The position numbers and the translations under genes are program-made. Below, in pieces: positions 48,601 through 60,687 of a stretch of DNA of 64,000 nt. The notes below the pieces were generated by a model. That model saw only the letters and a program-made list of their open reading frames with translations. It was not told where the DNA came from and did no database searches. The DNA lies in assembly GCA_005281725.1 (NCBI GenBank), contig SSBO01000006.1:253186-317185 (forward strand), given 5' to 3'. This stretch comes from Wuchereria bancrofti. Its lineage: Eukaryota; Nematoda; Chromadorea; Rhabditida; Onchocercidae. Each line of letters starts with the position of its first letter. Position 1 is the first letter of the stretch.

Positions 48601-51600
48601 TTTCCCATCAAACCGTAATTCTGGATCATACAACCCTTCTTCAGTCTGAAAATAATTTTTTTCACTACAACGTTTCCCGATTGTAAATCTTTAAATTCCT
48701 AAATAAAAGCATCATATATAATAACATATCAAAATAAAAAAAACTTCATGCAGCATTGAGGATCTTTAAAAGGAGTATAAAACAATGTAAAATATCAAAC
48801 ATTTTAAACATACCTGATTTTGAAAATCGACCAAATTATACAGCACCGTTTCATACGGTTTCTTCTTGAAAACAATTACCATATCAGATATTACACTTAC
48901 ATTTGTAACATTTCCAAAAACCTTAAAGAAAAAAGGTATACAAATTACACCAAAAATCCAATCAATTGCTTAACTTGTTAGTAGTAATAAAGTAAAAAGT
49001 ACAAAGTCTGACTTTTGAACTGTGGAATTCATGTCTGCAGTGGAATTTTAAATTTACAAAGCAAACCATACTGACAGTTGCTGAACTATATTTTAGCTTG
49101 AATTTTATAGCTTTTTTCAGCTTGAAATTATAAAACCGACCTTCAATTCAAATAACTTTCCGCTGAATAAAAAATAAAAAACAAATTAAAAAACCTCTTT
49201 CGTGATGCGAAAGATGCCTTTGAACTTAAGTGGATAAACATCAAAAACGCCCACAACACAATCTGTTCCACTAGTATTGCTGCTTCTTACGTTATTCTGA
49301 ATCAGTAAGCCATATAAAATAGTTTGTTTTATCGTATAAATCTCAAGTTTTCATAATTGCTTATGAATCTTATACCTGCGATAACATATGTCCAAATAAG
49401 CAAAACGTTCGACCGAGTTCATTGGGTGCTAAGCAACTGTAAAATTTACATTTTTAGGATGAAGCAAACAATAGCCTTAAACCCTTTCTTGCCACCATCA
49501 CTTAAACGATGCTCCGCATTGATTATTCCTCCCAATAATTTGAAAAAATACAAGATGTAAGCAAAATTTTCAAAAAAAAAAGAAAATTCTTTTTTTGTAC
49601 AACAAATGCAGTCTAATGTGTATATATGTGTGAACAAAACTACAATTTGAATAAATCATTTGTGTATGTGTGTGTATATATATGTGCATGTATACTTATA
49701 TGAACATCTGAATGCATGCTGCATAGATTTAAATCATTTAAATATGACAAACATATTGTGTATGTGTATAGATCTGCAGAGATATACATGTTTATATAAG
49801 CGTTTCACCATTATATACAAAAAAGTAATTTCTCGAGAAAAAAAAATTGAAAAGAAACAAACCTAAATTTACAAGAGTCTGATGGTAGTATAAACTCAGC
49901 TTCCACTGACTGACGTAGGGGATCAATGCATAATAAACGATTCTGTGTTAAAATTAGTACCCAGAATGGTGAAGAATTCGATGTTCCTTCCTGTAATAAG
50001 AATTATACTAACATGAAGATATTACAGACTGACAAATAAAAATAGAATTCAGTGAGAATTTATTGTTTATAATAATTACTACTGTACATGCAACAATATA
50101 TCATTATATGGTCCAATTTCGAGTTTCATCATTTCTCATCTACATATCGCCAAACGCTCATAAATCATATTACGAATAAGGAAAAATAATTACACTCGAT
50201 TTGAGTTTATTCAATAAAGAATTGTTCGAAACTGACTTTATGTTATCGTAGCATATAATAATTCACACTGACTGAAGCTCAAAATAGCTTTCAATTTCGA
50301 ATTTTGCTAACTGTATAATAAATAAAGAAGCTCGAAACTGTAACCTTATAAGAAAGTAATATTCGAAAATTTCCAAAGCTCTTTGTCATACTTTGAAAAG
50401 TTACAAGTGATCCTAAGTAAATTCGTCCAGATTAATCAGAATATATCGCACAAGAAATAGATTTAATGATGAAAAACACTACATGATATAAATATAGACC
50501 TGCAAGTCAACAACAAGTTCAACCCAAAGTGTTGACAGAATCTTCTCCGTTTCGTCTAGCATATCCAGTCGGCATAATGGTTCCAAAATATCAATGTTAT
50601 AGATTTTGCGTGCTTTATGTGCAACCATTAAACCCCTGTGTTTGATAAAGATATGAATTAGAAAAACTTTTATTTATTTGAAAAAAAGAAACACTTCCCT
50701 TTCTCAAGTGTCTTCTGAAAGCTTATTCAGAGCCATATCACATTTTCTGTTAGATTAATTCTTCACCGACAATTCTTTTAAATCTCAGTATGAAACTCAC
50801 CCGTCGACGTTAAGAAAACCCTTTGCATCGTGCTTTTCACATAAGACATATCTTCGATTATTCTACAAAATATAATCAAAATAAATATTAAACCAGCTAG
50901 GGATTGCTTAAATAGATCAAGTATATAAGGCTTAGAAAAACATAACGCTATTAAAAGGTATTCCAACGTAAAAAATTGAATAGTTTCTTGTCTAAGTCTA
51001 TGAAATGAGCTTTCTCCGGAAATGAATAACAAGAACAGTGAGCTCCATTTAAAATCTCATAAAACGACCATAAACAGTGTAAAATACTCATATGCTGAAC
51101 TAAATTTAAAACATAATTCCTATATTATTAAATCCCATACTACCAAACAATCCAGATCGAAAAACAACAAAAAACATGCCGACATAATGAGTGAACGTAA
51201 AGCATTTCTACCAAAACTACATTGAGTTCGCTGAAGTCCTAATTCACGTCGAACGATTAACCGTGTTATAGACGGATGTTTCAATATTTCTACAGGATTT
51301 TTCTCACTTCTGGTATCCAAACATGACAATAATCGACGTGATAGCTAAAATATCGCTACACTTCACTGCTTAGTAACATCATTTAAAAGTGAAAAACAAA
51401 AAGTTTCTCTTAAAAATAAATAACTGAAATGGAAAAAAAAGAAAAAAAGATTTAAACAATTTTAATTATTTCATCCGAATTGCCATTAAAAAAATTACAT
51501 TCAAAGTCAAATAATTTTAAAATTTTCGATTCATAATCTTGTCACGATTATATAAAACAGCAAAAATTGTATTTCAATATGGTGTAAATAGAAGAAACAC

Positions 51601-51708
51601 AAAATTTACCTCAATGTAACCATCATCATCATTCGGCCGATGAGTATTTCTTGATTCCACATTCATTAAACGATTCAGCAAACGATTTGCAAGCGATGAT
51701 GTCACCAT
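45696..51708 (-). CDS. DCAF17: DCAF17-like CUL4-DDB1 associated factor
   Basis: Predicted substrate-receptor-type protein; human DCAF17 is nuclear/nucleolar and mutated in Woodhouse-Sakati syndrome. The start is MVTSSLANRLLNRLMN at 51708-51706 and the stop at 45698-45696 after a Ser/Asp-rich end (LGDTDSSDSDYLPHSQ). The best family match is in the middle: SSPFWVLILTQNRLLCID near 49.95 kb, VVGVFDVYPLKFKGIFRITKE near 49.24 kb directly joined to VFGNVTNVSVISDMVIVF near 48.9 kb. In human DCAF17 the same order is seen (FRVLPFSLVGILEI, KIFGNVTDATL). The next exons (PNLIISEPVRCARVAG, LEYSGVPYHLLGIS) also fit. About 13 exons. C-terminal exons (VIKGVDVDIESQII; RRNIYLDEVDMCTVI; VLMCFNQRGPRKSY; SRRQTRLRARD) are weakly conserved and assigned by frame, strand and position. 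The gene appears fast-evolving. Confidence 0.72.
49619..49692. repeat. TG/TA-rich simple repeat
   Basis: A run of GTGTATATATGTG-type dinucleotides inside a DCAF17-like intron. Simple-sequence DNA only. Confidence 0.7.
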
Positions 51709-53975
51709 AGCTTCTCACTTCTATAATTTACCTTTCCAAATCTCAATTGTTTCTTCAAATAACACGAAATATTTGCATTCCAAATTTCAAGTTTTATTTT
51801 AAATGCAAATATATGTTAAAAATTTTAATTTTATAAATCAGATGAGTCATCCTCTCCCGTATTACTCTAACTCAATCACTCAAAAATCTCACTCAAAATC
51901 CCGATAGTTCTCGTTAGCTACCACTCACGCACTTCCTTCCATTCTCCCGCGTTTCCGCGTCCGTATGAAAAGGACGCGGTCCTATGGCGTACGTAGAATG
52001 AAATAAAATAATCTCAAATTGTATGACGTATTTTCGTGTTGGATAAAGTTGTGAAAGTGAAAATTGTAATAACTATATGCATTATTAATTAGAAAAAAAG
52101 GCTAATTCCTATTTGAAGGAAAATAATTTCGATTTAATAAACAATATTTCATGCAATAATAATAACCTAAAATCATTGCTTCGTCATTTTTTTTTTGCTT
52201 TTTTGCCATTTGCAATTAATGAATTTTCAAGAATTTTCCATTTTTTCTTTTTAACCCAATTAATTAATTTATTTTTTATTCTAATAAAAGAAGAATGATT
52301 GTAATTAAATGAAACGGTGAATATTAAAGTTTTTATTAAATTACTCAAATTTTAAAATTCATTTTTGAATTACTTCATTAATTAAAACATGCAATTAAGA
52401 AAACAAATTGTTTATTAGTATTATCATTGCAATAATTTTTATGTTACTAAAATGCAATTGGTAATGAATTGGATTGGAAAAGAAAGAAATATTTGAGCTT
52501 ATTTAAATTATTTTATTAATTGATGATAAAATATATAAAAAGTATCAAAAAAGCATGTCTTTATTATCGTTATATCAGTATGATTTATCACTACTATATA
52601 TATTATTTATTTATTTATTCATTATTATCAATTATTGCTAATTAATTGCTGTTATTAATTAATAATAATAATTAATTAGTAGTAACAATAATTAATATAT
52701 TTTTAAATTTAAATCGTAATTTTTGATATTTTGATACATAAGTAATGTATTTATTGACAAATAACTGTGACAGAAATACATTCAATTAGAATGTTACAAT
52801 GAAAATTATGCAAATTAAATTAAATGTGATATGAGAAGAGAAAGAAGGTAAAGTATGAAATACATAACTTTGATTGATAAATGATTAAAAGAAAAAAGAT
52901 AATAATATCTCTTTTCTGTTAGTATTTTTATTCCATACTTTTGCACTTTATCTTTATTCAAAATTTGTTAAACAAAAAAAAAAGATAAAAGTAAAAAGTT
53001 GTAAGAAGAGAAAGAGAAGAAAAGAAAAACAATATTTTGCAATTAATAGATGTAAAAAAAAAACCAATTGAATAAGAAACAGTTATCAAATTTTAGTGAT
53101 ATATTATATGATAACGTAGTGATATGTGATAACGATTCTATAGATGGAAAGAAAGTAATATTAACAATGATAATATTGCTAATATCATTCATTAATAGAT
53201 AAATGTTAAATGCTGTTATTTATTTTTATGCATGATTATTTCAGCTGTTACATAAATAAAAATCCACATTTTTGCATTTCAATTAATTTTCTTTTGACAC
53301 TAATTAATCTAATATTAATTAATTTTTTCTAACATTAAAAATTAATTAATTGTTGCAACAAGAAATGATCAGTGCAAAATGGTGACCAATTAAAAATTTT
53401 TTTTAAACTGTTTGCGAAATTATACAAAGACAAAATTATTAGAGGTTAAAGATCAGAGAAATAGGAAATGATTTTGTTTAATGTGTAAAAAGGGTTTTTA
53501 TGTTAAGGACAAAAAAAAAATAATTAAATTCAAAATTGCGTTATCATTTGGTTATCATTTGGTCCATTTTAACCATCCAATGTTTCAGCTATTTTTATCA
53601 TTTGCAACTGTTTGTTTCATTTAGCTTTTGTTGCTACAATGAATAAATTTTAATTTAAAAAAAAATTTTTAACATAAACCTTTAGTAAATTATAAAATTT
53701 GATTAATTTCAACAATTTTGTACATACAACTGTTTTCAAAATCCCTCGTATATATTTTAATTAAAAAATTTTAGTCATAATATTAAATTCTATTTATCTT
53801 TTTTAATTTTTTCCATGATTCAATTCTTTATGCTAATTTAATTTTTTTTTCTTTTTATACTTTAATTCAAATTTCGTCAATTCAATTTGTTAAATTAATT
53901 AATTGTATAATTTGAATCTTTCTTTCACCTGTAATTTAAATTATTCTTCACTGTATTAAAAATAAAATCAAATTT
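51709..53975. other. Extremely AT-rich spacer upstream of DCAF17-like gene
   Basis: About 2.3 kb. The first 250 bp, near the DCAF17 start, hold a locally GC-richer patch (51940-51990, with cgcgtttccgcgtccg), the likely promoter of that gene. The rest is AATT-rich with no exon pattern. Confidence 0.45.
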
Positions 53976-56158
53976 TTAAATACTTTTTTTTTTTGTTGTC
54001 ATATTAACAGATTGTTTTGATTCATTTTCTTCGCTATGTAATGTGATTGAACTAGATGATGTATTAGTGATAAATACTTCATCTAATGTTTTTGATATTG
54101 TTAGTATATATGTTTGCATCTTGCTGCATTCCTCCTGCAAATTTAATTTTTTTTTTTTTATTCCAGCATATTTAATTATTCTTCCTGAAATAATATCAAT
54201 TTGAAAATTTAACAAATTAGATTGCAACCATTTCACTAATACTTATCATTCAATTTAGCAACTTTCCCTTTTTTTTCTTTTTTTTTTTTGATTTTTATTT
54301 TAGATTATTTTCGTATATTAAATTACTTATATCAATAACAATAGGTCATCTAACGTAAATAAGTAAATAAGTAAATAAATAAATACATAATGCTGAGGAA
54401 ATATTAAGGAAATATGTTTGAGGAAGAAAAAAGTTAACTAAATCAATTTTTATGATATATTTTCATCACCAAATTAATTTGATTGTTATGTTTATTAATC
54501 AATTAAGCTATTAATCAATTAATCAATCAATCAACTAATCATTTAAATTCTAAGATCAACAGATTGACTATTATCTTCCTGTAAGATAATTAATTAATTA
54601 ATTAATTAATTAATATCACATGACAAATACTCTAGCTTGTATATTTCGTTGTTTACAACGTTCCGCAGCGTAAATCATTTCAACTTCACGATCTTTCATC
54701 GCTTCAAATATTCTCAACAATCGTTGATTCACTTTTAACCAATCAATCATCTTTTTTTCCATATCCATATTTTCTTGTTCTAACATTTTTATCTGATCAT
54801 CCTGAATTAATATCAATTTACCGGTAAAATATTTTAATTACTATCCAATTTAATTATGTATTTTTTAAGCAGAAAACTTATGAAACAAATATATTGCTTA
54901 TAAGTAATTATTTTATTCCTGCAATATTAGCCAACAAATTGAATAAATGAATAAAATGAAAGAAAAAAAAGAAAGAAAGGAAAGAGAAACAACGATAAAT
55001 CTATGAATTATTTACAAATAAATTAGCAATAATCCTATAACAATAGCAAAATAAATTCAATTAATAAATTACTTTATAAATTTTTTGAATATTATCATTT
55101 TGCCATCTACCAATTATTTTTCGTTTATGCTCAATAAGCCGATATGTATATTCAATTTGTTTCTCAATTATTTTCACTTGTTGAGCATTTTCTAATAATC
55201 TTTTATCAGCAAGAATTTTCTGCAATCACAGAAAATGGTACTTATTCATTAATTGCTTTAAATCAAATAATTGGAGCAAAATTTGAAAAAAGATTTAAAT
55301 TGAACCCAAAGAATTAGATGAAATTTTTGCTTCTAATAATAGTTGAAATTTGTGCACAACATCATTAGCAGATATCATTGAAAGATTTAAAAGATATAGA
55401 TAAGTAAATATAATGTAGATAAGTTGAGAATTGAATTAATGAAGAATTGAAGACAAAATTTCGAGTCTTTCCTTAATTTCTTTGTAAAATCTCGAATCTT
55501 TCCTAAATTTCTCTGGAAAATTTCGAATTCTAATTTCAATCAAAAATAATATGTAATTCGTATTGTTTGAAAAATTTTTTAACATCTTAAAAAATTTTAA
55601 TATTTTTTAATATCTTATTTTTAATATTTTAATATCTTAAAAAATGGCACCAAATTTTATTTTATTTTTTAAATTCTACCATATTTTTGCTATCAGTTTT
55701 TCGTTATGAAATTTTAACATTTCAAAATAATTTCAAAAAAATAAAGAGTCAATTTCTTCATACTCATTTTTTTCAGAAACAGAAAAAAAGGATACTAATC
55801 AATTTTTTACCTGTCCATTTTCACTTAGCCATAATTGTGACCATTTTTCGGCTTCAAATGCAGCTTCATCCTCAGATCGAATCGAATGTTTCGCAAAAAT
55901 CATTTTCTGCCTAATTTCTTCCATTAACTGAATTAATTTGAAATTCATTACAATTCGGATTGAATGATTTCATTTTATAATTTTCCATTGAAATTTCCAA
56001 TAGCAAAAGATTGAAAAAAAAAAAAGAATGACAACCTGATTGGATTGTTGAATTAAACTTTTGTTCTCCTTTTGAGCAATATAACGTGAATTTTTCAAAT
56101 TTTTTAATTTCTCTTTCAATAATGTTACTACTTTTTCCAATTCGTATACTTAAAGAAT
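53976..56158 (-). CDS. Unknown coiled-coil protein (5' end not found)
   Basis: Five minus-strand exons with good splice sites join in frame: near 56150-56038 (LEKVVTLLKEKLKNLKNSRY), 55931-55812 (LMEEIRQKMIFAKHSIRSED), 55219-55074 (LADKRLLENAQQVKIIEKQI), 54802-54629 (DDQIKMLEQENMDMEKKM) and 54135-53976. The last encodes EECSKMQTYILTISKTL, then a Ser/Thr-rich tail ending MTTKKKSI. Heptad-like Leu/Ile/Met spacing and high Lys/Glu content through the first four exons indicate a long alpha-helical coiled coil, suggesting a structural or centrosomal/cytoskeletal role (inference). No globular domain or family motif is recognised. The start codon was not found; upstream exons may lie between 56.2 and 57.7 kb. 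Confidence 0.6.
54584..54614. repeat. (TTAA)n microsatellite
   Basis: About eight TTAA/AATT tetranucleotides just after the coiled-coil exon that ends near 54629 (minus strand). Same motif as at 18681-18718. Confidence 0.9.
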
Positions 56159-57778
56159 GTTTGAAATTTTAAATTATTAGAAATGTGAAATAATCAATAA
56201 TTGACAATTATAATTTAATAGTTGATAACATTGTATTTTATTAATAATTCGTTTTAAAATATAAAAAAATATCACTGCAGAGAATTTTAACACAAAATTA
56301 CTTTTGATATTTTTGCATGATTGAATAATATTTTCGAAAAGTTTTTCTTCTTATGATAACAATAATGACAGTGATAATAATGATAACTGATAACGATAAC
56401 ACTAGTCAAATATACCTTGATGTGTGGAATATGAATGTTTTACATTTCTCGAATGATGATTATAGGTTAGATTTTTATTATTATACTTTGAATCCACAGA
56501 ACATATTGAACATGAACAATGTTTTATTTGTGATTTATCGAACATTATTAGATTTATAAAATTCTCAGATGAAGCTTAACCTATCAGAAATATCGATTAG
56601 TAAATCGCAGATCATTAATAGTAAGAAATTATAAATTAATAAGTTAGAAATTACAAATTCATTACATTTAAAAATAGTTTAATTCTACTGATAGCTCATA
56701 ATTCTGTTTCAATTCTATCATATTTCATAAATGCAATGAGTTTGGAAGTTTTTTAACTGTTATATTTCCGACAAAAATTGAAATGCAACACATTAATAGC
56801 CTATATAGCTTATCATCTTTCAGTCTAATTAATGACAAAAAGTCATTTGTTGAAATATCAAAAATGTACTGATGGAATTTTCGTCCTATAAGTTCCAATA
56901 TCAAAGATAAAAAGAAATGATAGCATAAGATGATGAAGACAACCGCTCTAACACGTTCAATGAACTAATATTGCACATATGCAACATAAATTATTTCATT
57001 TAATTTTAAATTTAACCCATGTAATCATGCTGAAATTCCAATGGTGACATTTTGATAACAGTTCATCTCACATATATCAATCCAAAAAATCATTTTAAAA
57101 AAACAAAATTGAGAAGTAATTTATGAGTAATAATACTTGATTTTTTCTTTTCTCTTTCTCGTAATGTATATGCCATGTTATTCATGCAAGCGTATATTAG
57201 GAAATATAGATGTAATTTAGAAAAGTAGTAAATCGATTTTAAAGAAGTGTTTCTAACAACTATTTTATATACTTTTATGATTATTGTTTATTTAAATGTG
57301 AACTATACGACATACCTTTGGAATATTGTGTTATAAGTAAAATGTAGATCAATAATTGTTCGTTTATCAATATTTGCAAAAATATTTATCAAAAAACAAT
57401 TCATAAAGGAACTGAGATAACTGATAAAAGCATACACGAACACAGAGAGGATATGTGTAAGAATAAAATGTCGAAATCAAATCTCATTAAATTTAAATTG
57501 AAAACTTACATGACAGTATTAAGAGGCGTCTAGATGACAATATTAACAAATATCTAACTATATATAAATGCATAATGATTAATTAACAGATTGAATATTC
57601 TATATAAACTTCTATTCTTTTCAATTCATCTTGTTTTATATAAAACTGCATTTGTAAGATGAATCGTGTTACTTTTTTTTTTTTATTTTCATTAACTGAC
57701 AGACATTAGTTAACAAATATTTTTTTCAGAGATTTTATTAACTAACAGTAATTTCATTAACTAACAGATAAATTTACT
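56159..57778. other. Spacer between coiled-coil gene and snurportin
   Basis: About 1.6 kb, AT-rich. It should hold the missing 5' exon(s) of the coiled-coil gene and the snurportin 3' UTR, but no exon could be identified. Confidence 0.4.
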
Positions 57779-60131
57779 TTAACTGGAAACACTTTCGGGA
57801 GTTTTACCAATCATGCTAACATGTTTGTGCTTTTGGTTATACGTTTCGATAAATTTTTGTGAACCACCTGCTACTATTTCATTTCCATTCATCAGTTTTG
57901 CTGGTACTGGAACCGATAAAATTTCTGGTATCATCCATGGTTTCAGCCATCCTACTAAAATTCAATTCAATGAATTTTTTCTTTTTTTCTTTGCATTTTT
58001 TCATTTGTAAGAAATCGAACTCGATCATATCATTAATTACAACGATGTGATATCAAAAAAATAGATAATACTAAAACATTGCAAAATACATTCACCTCCA
58101 AATATTTTAGTTAGCTAAACTACCCAAAGAGTTTATGGCCTAGAAAAGTTGAATCAAATTGAACAGTTATATGAACTCTATCAGATAGCTACATATCTAT
58201 AGCATTATAATTACAAGGTATGACATATTGAATGAATAAACAGTTCTCACAATTCTAGTAAACATAGTAATGAAATGAAAAAATAACAAACCAAGTGGAC
58301 TTTGACCTTTAAGGTAATGCACGCTAGCATGATAAAAAAGAACACCGTCAATTTCGAAGTGAAAATTTCGATGCATCATTTCCGTCATTGAACTGTGTTC
58401 ACAACGACAATACGGAAGACATATAAAACGGTACTGAAATGTATTTGAAGTTAAATTACATATAACCAAAATACAATACTAATCCATACATGAAATTTAT
58501 GATGGATAAAAGTCGATTTCAAATATCTAGAAAAGAAAACTTGAAACTAAAAGTTAACTGATAAATACTAACAGGTATTTGCTTTGAGATCTCATGAAAA
58601 TTCTCATTTTCATTTATACGCGAATTCATCATGAATAATCGGCAATCAAAATCCGAATCAGCAACTGTAAGGCTATTCCAAGCAATCATATCCAAACAAT
58701 AGAATGTTGATGATTTTGCATCAAAAACACAATCCAGAAGAGTATACGTACCTAAGCAAATACGAACAAGTAAAATTAGTAAGGAAATTTTCATAACAAC
58801 ATCATTATATTGATGAAAATTACTTCTATTAGATCCAGATGATGAGACCTTATCGACTCACCACGACAAGGATGATTTCCGCCCGGAAGATAAGAATGAA
58901 ATTGCGTAATGAGATAACCGGATTTTGAGTAAGCACTTGTTACACCCTGCAATAATTAATTGAATATAGTACATATAACAGATAGAATGAATTGTAGCAG
59001 AATTCTGAGTGATAAGTTATGCAAGACTATGAACTAATTCAAACTTCTCAAAGATTATCAAAATAAATTACATGTGATAAGAGACTATTTATGAAAGAAT
59101 GTTGCACTAATTCCAAGGTAATTTCAAATAATCACAAAATAATAGCATGAATTAGAAATGCAACTAGCCGAAGTGATAGTTTACACTTGCTTCATATTCG
59201 AAAAAAAAAATCCCCGTGATTATGGAAAATGTAAAAACAACTTTTTAACATACATAAATAACAACATAATGAGTTAGAAATTTCATATCGTAAGTAAAGA
59301 AACTAAACCAGAATAAGATACTCTTTTTTTAATATATAAAACAAGTGTAAAACTATCATTTCAATTTTACGTTAACTATAAATGAAATGATGGAACAATT
59401 ACGTTAACCACAAAAGTGAATTATCAAATATTCTTCACTAGAAGAGACTTTACAGCATTCTTGCTTTCTCAGTGATATAATCACATACATTAGATGCGAC
59501 CACAAGACATCGTTTACCAACTGGACACGGTATACAAATCCAATCTTTGGATAAACTCTCTGGAATATCCACCAACCATTCACTAAGCATTAGTTCATCA
59601 GCATAACGATTGTAATTCCTTTTTCGATTCATCTTCTTACTATTTTTATCAGGCATTGAATCCATTTCTTCATCCTCTTCATCTTTCTCATCTTCATCAA
59701 ATTCGCTCATTGCCAATTTCCGTGCATGATTTGCATAATCAAAACGAGCTCTATAAACAAAGATTTATCACTATCATCATGAAATTAAAAATACCTACAA
59801 GGTCAGCTTATGGAACATGGACATTACCAGATTTTTATTTCCACAAAAGCAACATATTCTTTTTGATACAGAGGAAGTAGTATTTTAATTTAATAACGAA
59901 CAAAACTTTTAACCACACCTAAAATGCAAATTCTTTCTATGCTCAACAAATATAAAAGACATACTCTTTCTGGCGTTGAAGAAACTCTTGTCGTCGCCTT
60001 TCTTGACTTACTTCTGCTCGCCCAATATATTTGTACTGTGAAAATCGTGGATGCTCTCGTACTGTACTATTTGGTGCAATAGTTACCGAACTACCTGCCA
60101 ATAAATGTGCCAAATCATCTAAATTATCCAT
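57779..60131 (-). CDS. SNUPN: Snurportin-1, m3G-cap snRNP import adaptor
   Basis: Binds the trimethylguanosine cap of U snRNAs and links spliceosomal snRNPs to importin-beta for nuclear import. Nematodes also have TMG-capped spliced-leader RNPs. Six exons splice in frame from ATG 60131-60129 to TAA 57781-57779. Exon 1 has the importin-beta-binding region ([20 protein letters not shown], then [10 protein letters not shown]). Exon 2 has [10 protein letters not shown], an acidic [12 protein letters not shown] linker, [14 protein letters not shown] and [12 protein letters not shown]. Exon 3 has [11 protein letters not shown] and LPGGNHP. Exon 4 has YTLLDCVFD, exon 5 [12 protein letters not shown], and exon 6 VGWLKPW. 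The two Trp residues that sandwich the cap in the human protein (in EWIV.CPVG and GWLRP) are conserved. The C terminus is shorter than in human. Confidence 0.96.
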
Positions 60132-60135
60132 TTCT

Positions 60136-60142
60136 CTGGAAA
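60136..60142 (-). promoter_or_regulatory. Probable trans-splice acceptor of snurportin
   Basis: TTTTCCAG on the minus strand is followed by AGAA and the start ATG of snurportin, a near-ideal spliced-leader acceptor. Confidence 0.6.
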
Positions 60143-60687
60143 AGAAAATCCATAATTGTATCAGCAACGACTAACTTTATCACCAAACATCGATATTTTG
60201 TTTAAGTTGAACTAAGAATATTTGAATATATCTGCTCCGTATCTCAATCACCTCTATCCAAGCAATCAAGCACATATAAACGAATCATCGATTGACTGTA
60301 TAATAATCGCTCATATCTTTTTTTTTTTTCTTGCGAGATATTTCATCAAGTATTTATAATATAATCCATGCTAATAAGAGTAAAAATGAATCATTTATTG
60401 AAAACTTCTTACATATAATGTAATAGATTCAGCAACAACAATAACAATTGAGGAACACATCCAAAACTTTAAGCGTAATACAAACTTATCGGATGAACTA
60501 ACATGAGTTCAAAAATAATGGAAACTAAGCTGAAATTTTATCAGCCATTTTTATATTGCGTCAATTTCCTCTAATTAAATAGCATATAGAAATGCAACAT
60601 CATTCAAAAAAAAAAAGTTTATAAAATCACTTTTTTTGTTTGTTAAAAAAAATAAGAGTGCATGTGACAAACAATTATCACTAGAAT

